From: Flavobacterium sp. 1355
GTDB lineage: Bacteria; Bacteroidota; Bacteroidia; Flavobacteriales; Flavobacteriaceae
Direction: 5' to 3'
DNA length: 56,805 bases
NCBI RefSeq assembly: GCF_017833415.1
Contig: NZ_JAFICC010000023.1
Location: 1-56,805 of the forward strand
The notes beneath the pieces were generated by a model that was given only the letters and a program-made list of their open reading frames with translations, was not told the DNA's origin and ran no database searches. Each line of letters opens with the position of its first letter. Positions within the stretch are counted from its first letter, which is position 1. The position numbers and the translations under genes are program-made. Shown in pieces: positions 51,182-56,805 of the stretch.

Positions 51182-52318
51182 ATGAACTTACCAGAAAATC
51201 TTAATCAGAAACTCGAAGCCAGAAAGCAAAATAATGCTTTAAGAAAACTGCCAAGTTTTAATAATCTTGTCGATTTTTCTTCAAACGATTATATAGGTTT
51301 TTCAAAATCAGAAACTATTTTTAAACTGGCCCATCATTATTTGATCGAGAATGAGATTATTCAGAATGGAGCAACGGGATCACGATTAATTTCCGGAAAC
51401 CATTCGCTTTATCAAATTGCAGAATTATTTATTGCTGAATTTCATGACGCAGAAACGGCGTTAATTTTTAATTCGGGCTACGATGCCAATGTTGGCTTTT
51501 TTAGCGCTGTACCGCAAAGGAATGATGTTATTTTGTATGATGAGTTAAGTCATGCTTCTATTCGTGATGGAATTTCAATGTCAAATGCCAAATCATATAA
51601 ATTCAATCATAATGATTTTGAGGATTTGGAACGTCTTATTGAAAAATTTCCTGCTGTAAATATTTATATTGTGACCGAAACAGTTTTTTCTATGGACGGC
51701 GATAGTCCAAACTTAGAAGAACTTGTTTTGTTGTCTGAAAAGTATAATTGTTATTTGGTTGTGGATGAAGCACATACTTTGGGCGTTTTTGGAGATAAAG
51801 GCGAAGGGCTTATTCAGGATTTACAATTGCATAATCGTATTTTTGCACGAATTATGACATTTGGAAAAGGATTGGGTTGTCATGGTGCAGCTATATTAGG
51901 AAGTTCAGCGCTAAAAGAATATTTAGTAAACTTTGCCAGGAGTTTTATCTACACCACGGGATTGTCACCACATTCTGTTTCGACAATTTTAACAGCTTAC
52001 CAACAGTTAGAAAATGAAAAGGAAACGATTAATAAATTACGTCAGAATATTATATTTTTTAATCAGCAAAAGAACTTGTTGGGACTCAAGCCCATATTTG
52101 TCCGGAGCAAATCTTCAATCCAATCTGCCATAATTCCGGGCAATGAAAATGCAAAACTCATAGCACAGGAATTACAGGATAAAGGATTTGATATAAAAGC
52201 TATACTGTCACCGACAGTACCCGAAGGACAGGAACGACTTCGTTTTTGTATTCATAGTTATAATTCGGAAGAAGAAATAAGCGCAGTTCTGGAGTTGTTA
52301 CGTAACTTTGTATTTTAA
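51182..52318 (+). CDS. bioF: 8-amino-7-oxononanoate synthase (bioF-type)
   Basis: This 378-aa PLP enzyme of the alpha-oxoamine synthase family joins pimeloyl-ACP or -CoA with alanine in biotin synthesis. DFSSNDYIGF is at 31-40, GATGSRLISGNHSLY at 63-77, VVDEAHTLGVFG with Asp195 and His198 holds the cofactor, and TFGKGLGCHGAAI carries the Schiff-base Lys229. Position with bioD and bioA supports bioF over other family members. Its stop is directly followed by the ATG of the next gene. Confidence 0.92.
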   Translation: MNLPENLNQKLEARKQNNALRKLPSFNNLVDFSSNDYIGFSKSETIFKLAHHYLIENEIIQNGATGSRLISGNHSLYQIAELFIAEFHDAETALIFNSGYDANVGFFSAVPQRNDVILYDELSHASIRDGISMSNAKSYKFNHNDFEDLERLIEKFPAVNIYIVTETVFSMDGDSPNLEELVLLSEKYNCYLVVDEAHTLGVFGDKGEGLIQDLQLHNRIFARIMTFGKGLGCHGAAILGSSALKEYLVNFARSFIYTTGLSPHSVSTILTAYQQLENEKETINKLRQNIIFFNQQKNLLGLKPIFVRSKSSIQSAIIPGNENAKLIAQELQDKGFDIKAILSPTVPEGQERLRFCIHSYNSEEEISAVLELLRNFVF

Positions 52319-52726
52319 ATGGAAGAAAATTTTAAATTAGTTAAGAGTTATCAATATTCATCAGAAGCAAAAATTTTCAGTAGTAAATTAGAATCTGAAG
52401 GAATTAGAGTTTATCTGAGAGATATTCATATAATCGATTCAAATCCGCATTTGAGTACTGCTGTCGGAGGAGTTAAACTTTTTGTTGAAAGCAAAGATTT
52501 TGAAAAAGCTCAAAAAAGTCTGTCTGAAATCAGCCCATATTCATTAGATGAAAATAATGAACCAATCAAATGTCCGAAATGCAAAGCTGAGGCGATAGAA
52601 ATGACTACTTCAATTAAAGATTTAAAAACACTTTTTGCCTTTATTTTTTCATTGTTCTTTGTCTTAATACCTTTTTATTCCAAATATCGGTATAAATGCA
52701 ATATTTGTAAATTTGAATTTAATTAA
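52319..52726 (+). CDS. DUF2007 zinc-ribbon membrane protein inside the biotin operon
   Basis: This 135-aa protein starts with a DUF2007 fold (FKLVKSYQYSSEAKIFSSKL, GGVKLFVESKDFEKAQKSL), then a CPKC pair (about 84-87), one membrane helix (about 104-120), and a second CNIC pair, which together look like a split zinc ribbon. There is no space to bioF before it or to bioD after it. DUF2007 proteins are called putative signal-transducing proteins, with no proven role. Its place in a biotin operon is unexplained. Confidence 0.8.
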   Translation: MEENFKLVKSYQYSSEAKIFSSKLESEGIRVYLRDIHIIDSNPHLSTAVGGVKLFVESKDFEKAQKSLSEISPYSLDENNEPIKCPKCKAEAIEMTTSIKDLKTLFAFIFSLFFVLIPFYSKYRYKCNICKFEFN

Positions 52727-53359
52727 ATGAAATTATTTGTAACAGGAATTTCAACAGATGTTGGTAAAACCATTACTTCTGCCATAATAGTAGAAGCCTT
52801 AGAAGCTGATTACTGGAAACCAATTCAGGCCGGAGATTTAGATAACTCGGATAGTCACAAAATCAAATCAAAAATCTCAAATACAAAAACTAAGATTTTT
52901 GACAACAGCTATAAACTTAATACACCGGCAAGCCCGCACCTGGCTGCTGAAATTGACGGAATCACAATAGATTTAAAAAAAGTAAAAGAACCAAAAACCG
53001 ACAATCATTTAGTGATTGAAGGTGCTGGCGGAATTTTTGTTCCGCTAAACAAAAAGGACACAATTATAGATTTGATTCAGTCAGATTATAAAATAATTGT
53101 GGTTTCAAGGCATTATCTGGGAAGCATCAATCATACATTATTAACTATTGAAGCTATAAAAAATCGTGGTTTTGACGTTCATGGAATCATCTTTAGCGGA
53201 AGCGAAAATAAATCTACCGAAGATTTAATTCTAAATAAAACCGGAATAAAATCTATCGGAAGAATTGATGAAGAACCTTATTTTGATCAAAATGTAATTA
53301 TGGAATATGCCGATTTATTTAGGCATAATTTATTATCGTTAGAGAAATCTAAAATCTAA
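52727..53359 (+). CDS. bioD: Dethiobiotin synthetase
   Basis: This 210-aa ATP-dependent carboxylase closes the ureido ring of dethiobiotin. The P-loop is GISTDVGKTIT (from residue 7), YWKPIQAGDLDNSD holds the conserved Lys, and VIEGAGGIFVPLN is the Walker B-like motif. It starts at the base after the DUF2007 stop and precedes bioA by 24 bp. Confidence 0.92.
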   Translation: MKLFVTGISTDVGKTITSAIIVEALEADYWKPIQAGDLDNSDSHKIKSKISNTKTKIFDNSYKLNTPASPHLAAEIDGITIDLKKVKEPKTDNHLVIEGAGGIFVPLNKKDTIIDLIQSDYKIIVVSRHYLGSINHTLLTIEAIKNRGFDVHGIIFSGSENKSTEDLILNKTGIKSIGRIDEEPYFDQNVIMEYADLFRHNLLSLEKSKI

Positions 53360-53383
53360 ATCAGAAATCTACAATATTATCAG

Positions 53384-54655
53384 ATGACTTTATCAGAAAA
53401 AGACAGCCAGTATTTATGGCACCCCTATACACAACATAAAACCTCGCAGACTCCAATTGCAATTTCCAGAGGAGAAGGCGCTTTGCTTTGGGACGAAAAT
53501 AATAAGGAATATATTGACGCGATTGCATCCTGGTGGGTAAATCCGTTTGGACACAGCAACAAATTTATTGCCGATGCTATATACAAACAGCTTACCACTC
53601 TTGAGCATGTTTTGTTTGGCGGTTTTACACATGAACCGGCGATAAAAGTGGCAGAAAAATTAATGGAAATTCTTCCGAAAAATCAACAGAAAATTTTTTT
53701 TTCAGATAATGGTTCAACAGCTGTTGAAGTGGCCATAAAGGTTGCGTTGCAATATTTCTTTAATAAAAATGAAAAACGAACTACCATAATTGCTTTTGAA
53801 AATGCTTTTCATGGAGATACTTTTGCAGCTATGGCAGCAAGTGGCATTTCATTTTACACTCAGGCCTTTCAGGGAATGTTTATAGATGTTGTTAGAATCC
53901 CGGTTCCGGTTGAAGGGCAGGAGCAGGTAAGTTTTGATGCCTTAAATGAGGTAATTAAAAGTCATAATTGTGCAGGCTTTATTTTTGAACCACTGGTACA
54001 AGGTGCAGCCGGAATGGTGATGTATGAACCGGAAGCTCTGGCAAAACTAATTCAGATTTGTAAAAAAAATAAAGTGTTGACAATTGCTGATGAAGTAATG
54101 ACCGGTTTTGGTAAAACAGGAAAAACATTTGCGATGGATTATGTTTCTGAAACTCCGGATATGATTTGTCTGTCTAAGGCCTTAACAGGAGGAACAATTC
54201 CGATGGCAATTACGACTTTTACACAGGATGTTTTTGATGCATTTTATGATGATGATATTAATAAAGCATTATTTCACGGACATACTTTTACGGCAAATCC
54301 AACAGGTTGTGCTGCAGCTCTGGCAAGTATCGATTTATTGAAGACGAATGAAATGCAAGCCAATATTGAAAGAATAAATAAGAGTCATTTAAGCTTTCAG
54401 AAGAAAATTGAAAATCATCCAAAAGTGATAACGGCAAGAACTTTGGGAGTTATTTTTGCAGTTGAAATAAAATCAGACTCAGAAGAAAGTTATTATGGTT
54501 CAATGCGTACCAAACTATATAATTTTTTTATTGAAAAAGGAGTTGTTTTAAGGCCGGTTGGCAATATTGTTTATATCTTGCCACCATACATTATGACAGA
54601 CAAACAGCTTGAGAAAGTATATCTGACAATTGAAGAAGCTATTGAAATGGTTTAA
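53384..54655 (+). CDS. bioA: Adenosylmethionine-8-amino-7-oxononanoate aminotransferase
   Basis: This 423-aa class III PLP aminotransferase converts 8-amino-7-oxononanoate to 7,8-diaminononanoate, with SAM as amino donor in most bacteria. LWHPYTQH at 11-18 and ASWWVNPFGHSN at 48-59 are BioA hallmarks, ADEVMTGFGKTG carries Asp236, and LSKALTGG has the Schiff-base Lys265. It links bioD and the ketosynthase gene in the operon. Confidence 0.95.
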   Translation: MTLSEKDSQYLWHPYTQHKTSQTPIAISRGEGALLWDENNKEYIDAIASWWVNPFGHSNKFIADAIYKQLTTLEHVLFGGFTHEPAIKVAEKLMEILPKNQQKIFFSDNGSTAVEVAIKVALQYFFNKNEKRTTIIAFENAFHGDTFAAMAASGISFYTQAFQGMFIDVVRIPVPVEGQEQVSFDALNEVIKSHNCAGFIFEPLVQGAAGMVMYEPEALAKLIQICKKNKVLTIADEVMTGFGKTGKTFAMDYVSETPDMICLSKALTGGTIPMAITTFTQDVFDAFYDDDINKALFHGHTFTANPTGCAAALASIDLLKTNEMQANIERINKSHLSFQKKIENHPKVITARTLGVIFAVEIKSDSEESYYGSMRTKLYNFFIEKGVVLRPVGNIVYILPPYIMTDKQLEKVYLTIEEAIEMV

Positions 54656-54753
54656 TACTCAGCTCAGATAATCTCTATCAGAATCATTTTTAAATAATAC
54701 ATCCTGCGGACTTTTGCATAAACTTTGCGAACTTTGCGATTAAATAATCTACA

Positions 54754-55920
54754 TTGAATACAAAAATTGCCATAACAGCCTTTTCTTCTATTTCTCCTTT
54801 GGGTAATAATCCTGAAGAAATCTGGAAAAAATATCTGAATAATCAGCATTGTTTTTCGAAACAATTTTTAGATCAGCAGGAAACTTCTGTTGCTGCTTTA
54901 GAAGCCGAATCGAAACAAATTGTTGCAGAAATTCGCGAATCAGATATTAAATATAAATTTCTGGATGATTCTGTTCTGTTTGCCTTGGCAGCTTCGAGAA
55001 AAGCCATTGAAAAAGCAGGTTGGGGTAAAAATGATATTTTCGGTATAAATATTGGTTCTTCACGTGGTGCTACAGATCTTTTTGAAAAGCATTATAAAGA
55101 ATATATTGATACGGGGAAAGCGCAGACTTTGGCTTCGCCGACAACAACTTTGGGAAATATTTCCTCCTGGATTGCACATGATCTGCAAACTACTGGCCCT
55201 GAAATTTCGCATTCTATTACCTGTTCTACAGCTCTTCATGCACTTCTAAATGGTGTTGCATGGCTAAAATCAGGAATGGCAGATAAGTTTTTAGTTGGCG
55301 GTAGTGAAGCTCCCTTGACCGATTTTACAATTGCTCAGATGAGAGCATTAAAAATATATTCAAGAATTAATCAAAACAATGAGGCTTGGCCAAACCTGGC
55401 TTTTGATTTTGAAAAAACGCAAAATACCATGATTTTAGGTGAAGGTGCAGCAGTTTGTTGCCTGGAAGCCGGAGAAAAGGAAAATGCTATTGCATATGTT
55501 ACGGGCGTCGGTTATGCAACGGAGATTTTAGAACATAATATTTCAATTTCAGCAGAAGCCGATTGTTTCCAAAAATCTATGAAAATGGCTTTGCAGGAAA
55601 CTAATTTAGAAGAAGTAGATGCTATTGTAATGCATGCTCCCGGAACAATAAAAGGAGATTTGACAGAATTGCGCGCAATTGAAAAAGTTTTTGGCGAACA
55701 GATACCGTTATTAACGACAAATAAATGGAAGATTGGACACACTTTTGGAGCTTCCGGTATATTAAGTTTAGAACTGGCTCTGTTAATGATGAAGTATGAT
55801 ACGTTTGTTGGAGTGCCTTTTGCTAAGCACAAAAAGCAAATAAAACCACTGAAAAAGATATTAATTAATGCTGTTGGTTTTGGAGGAAATGCAGTTAGCA
55901 TCCTGATTGAAAAAGCGTAA
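54754..55920 (+). CDS. Beta-ketoacyl synthase of the biotin operon
   Basis: The start is TTG at 54754 (MNTKIAITAFSSISPLGNNP), with no ATG nearby upstream in frame. This 388-aa FabF-like condensing enzyme keeps the Cys-His-His triad: Cys157 in SITCSTALHAL, His294 in HAPGTIKGD and His329 in TTNKWKIGHTFGASG, with Lys324 in its place. It is shorter than FabF (about 410). As last gene of the biotin operon it may elongate the pimeloyl precursor; bioC, bioH and bioB are not in the window. Secondary lipid synthesis is an alternative. Confidence 0.82.
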   Translation: MNTKIAITAFSSISPLGNNPEEIWKKYLNNQHCFSKQFLDQQETSVAALEAESKQIVAEIRESDIKYKFLDDSVLFALAASRKAIEKAGWGKNDIFGINIGSSRGATDLFEKHYKEYIDTGKAQTLASPTTTLGNISSWIAHDLQTTGPEISHSITCSTALHALLNGVAWLKSGMADKFLVGGSEAPLTDFTIAQMRALKIYSRINQNNEAWPNLAFDFEKTQNTMILGEGAAVCCLEAGEKENAIAYVTGVGYATEILEHNISISAEADCFQKSMKMALQETNLEEVDAIVMHAPGTIKGDLTELRAIEKVFGEQIPLLTTNKWKIGHTFGASGILSLELALLMMKYDTFVGVPFAKHKKQIKPLKKILINAVGFGGNAVSILIEKA

Positions 55921-55935
55921 TTGAAAAACACATAA

Positions 55936-55972
55936 AAAAAATCCATTTGTCTTTCGGCAAATGGATTTTTTT
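55936..55972. terminator. Bidirectional terminator after the biotin operon
   Basis: A 14-bp stem with core ATCCATTTG (55941-55949) pairs with 55958-55971 across an 8-nt loop, with A and T tracts outside. It separates two convergent genes. Confidence 0.9.
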
Positions 55973-55998
55973 ATTGGGCTCAAGCTAAGATTTCTCTG

Positions 55999-56805
55999 TT
56001 ATTGAAAGATAATCTTTTTGGCTGTAGTGTAATTGTTGTCTAAGGTTACCTTTACCAGCAGGACCTGATTGGCTGCCTGCAGGTTTGGAATCTGTAATTC
56101 TGTTGTTCCGGCTTTCTTCTTATTGTAAAGAAGTTTTCCCGAAACATCAAAGATCGTAACCTCCTTAATGGTTTGCCTGGCCGAATTGACTTTGATTACC
56201 TTGTTCTTAACCGAAACCAAAATGCCGTTCTCCGTATCTTCAAAATCTCCGGTGCCCAGTGTTTTGTTGGTATAACGCAATACCAGACGATCGTTAAAGT
56301 TACCGGCTGCTGTGGTAAAGGTAAACTTACCGGCTTTCAGATCATGGATCACCCCGGTTGTCTTGTCCTCGATATAAACAGCTTGGCTGGCAAGATCACC
56401 ATCGGCCTGATCAATTGAAATGGTAAAATCACCTGCAATTGTAGTTCGGTATCCCAAAGGCACCACATCGGTATCGGCAAAAGGCAGTGAACGTCCCTGA
56501 ATGGTAAATTTATCCTGATTATTGACACTGTAGAAATCAACATATATGTTTCCGTCAAAAGTTGCTCCGTCATAGTTTTTGTCAAACCCGTTTGTCGCTC
56601 CGTCTACATATCCTACCAGCATCTGCTTGAATGCCCCTTTGTCATTGGTCAGGTTAAGCCAGATGCGGTGCGTGTCTGTTGCCGTTTCTTTGCCTGTTTT
56701 TCCGGGTTTAAAGAACTGGCCGTTCTCAGGTCCGCCTTCACGCATTCCGTTATTGAACTGAACAGTTCCGTCAGTAGCTGCGCTGGCAAAGAAGGATTGC
56801 CCAGC
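55999..56805 (-). CDS. C-terminal end of a T9SS-secreted protein (partial, runs off the window)
   Basis: The frame stays open to the window edge, continuing upstream of the internal Met as AGQSFFASAATDGTVQFNNG, so the start lies outside. The last about 75 residues are a type A sorting domain for type IX secretion (VTIFDVSGKLLYNKKKAG ... AANQVLLVKVTLDNN ... KKIIFQ). The segment before it (AGQSFFASA, DRLVLRYTNKTLGTGDFED) is typical of the end of large Flavobacterium secreted or surface proteins. By eye the DNA is richer in G and C than its neighbours. The substrate or ligand is not shown by this part. Confidence 0.88.
   Translation of the reverse strand, partial: AGQSFFASAATDGTVQFNNGMREGGPENGQFFKPGKTGKETATDTHRIWLNLTNDKGAFKQMLVGYVDGATNGFDKNYDGATFDGNIYVDFYSVNNQDKFTIQGRSLPFADTDVVPLGYRTTIAGDFTISIDQADGDLASQAVYIEDKTTGVIHDLKAGKFTFTTAAGNFNDRLVLRYTNKTLGTGDFEDTENGILVSVKNKVIKVNSARQTIKEVTIFDVSGKLLYNKKKAGTTELQIPNLQAANQVLLVKVTLDNNYTTAKKIIFQ

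Overview
The window reads as chromosomal DNA of a Flavobacterium-like member of the Bacteroidetes. The base composition is AT-rich. Promoters match the Bacteroidetes form TAnnTTTG, often with an upstream TTG, and starts have no Shine-Dalgarno sequence. There are many SusC-style, DUF4270, LytTR and type IX secretion (T9SS) family proteins, and many lipoproteins begin with a Cys followed by Ser/Asp. No rRNA, tRNA, CRISPR array, transposase or prophage gene was seen.

Layout. 1-6050: a PhzF-family enzyme, a frameshifted small membrane gene, and a run of secreted proteins and lipoproteins of mostly unknown function, plus a DMP19-family protein. 6240-13036: housekeeping genes on the plus strand (serS, a TPR protein, DUF4286, rsmA overlapping mgtE, proC). 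13060-13955: one unrecognised gene with a dispersed palindromic repeat on each side. 13987-23919: nhaA, a 2-hydroxyacid dehydrogenase, a cluster of three DUF805 genes and one TM2 gene, a bifunctional olsF-like acyltransferase, xth, an OmpA-family lipoprotein, a RelE/ParE-type toxin-antitoxin pair and an aldo/keto reductase.

23948-35063 is the most unusual part. A TPR-containing histidine kinase and a LytTR response regulator are divergent from a SIMPL-domain gene. That gene is followed by genes for a secreted von Willebrand A protein, an L,D-transpeptidase-like lipoprotein and a MuiA/DUF4139 protein. Two promoters here, in front of the SIMPL gene and in front of the VWA gene, carry the same direct repeat with a 21-bp period, placed at exactly the same distance from their -7 boxes. 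The neighbouring LytTR regulator is the obvious candidate activator. A GT51 transglycosylase fused to an AsmA-like domain closes the region. A second SIMPL copy plus a decayed GT51 fragment lie between two copies of the aldo/keto reductase 3' end, so part of this region has been duplicated and rearranged.

35082-43608: radA, an esterase-fold protein whose expected nucleophile Ser is Asp, panC-panD, and divergently a GT5-like / DUF4270 / glmS operon ending in two look-alike terminators. 43862-48354: a TonB-dependent receptor with an SGNH-hydrolase lipoprotein. 48443-50463: atpD-atpC with an inverted repeat between them. 51146-55972: a biotin operon (bioF, a DUF2007 zinc-ribbon gene, bioD, bioA, a ketosynthase). 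55999-56805: the C-terminal end of a T9SS-secreted protein that runs off the window.

All promoter, operator and terminator calls were made by eye. Family names rest on recognised motifs, not on a search.
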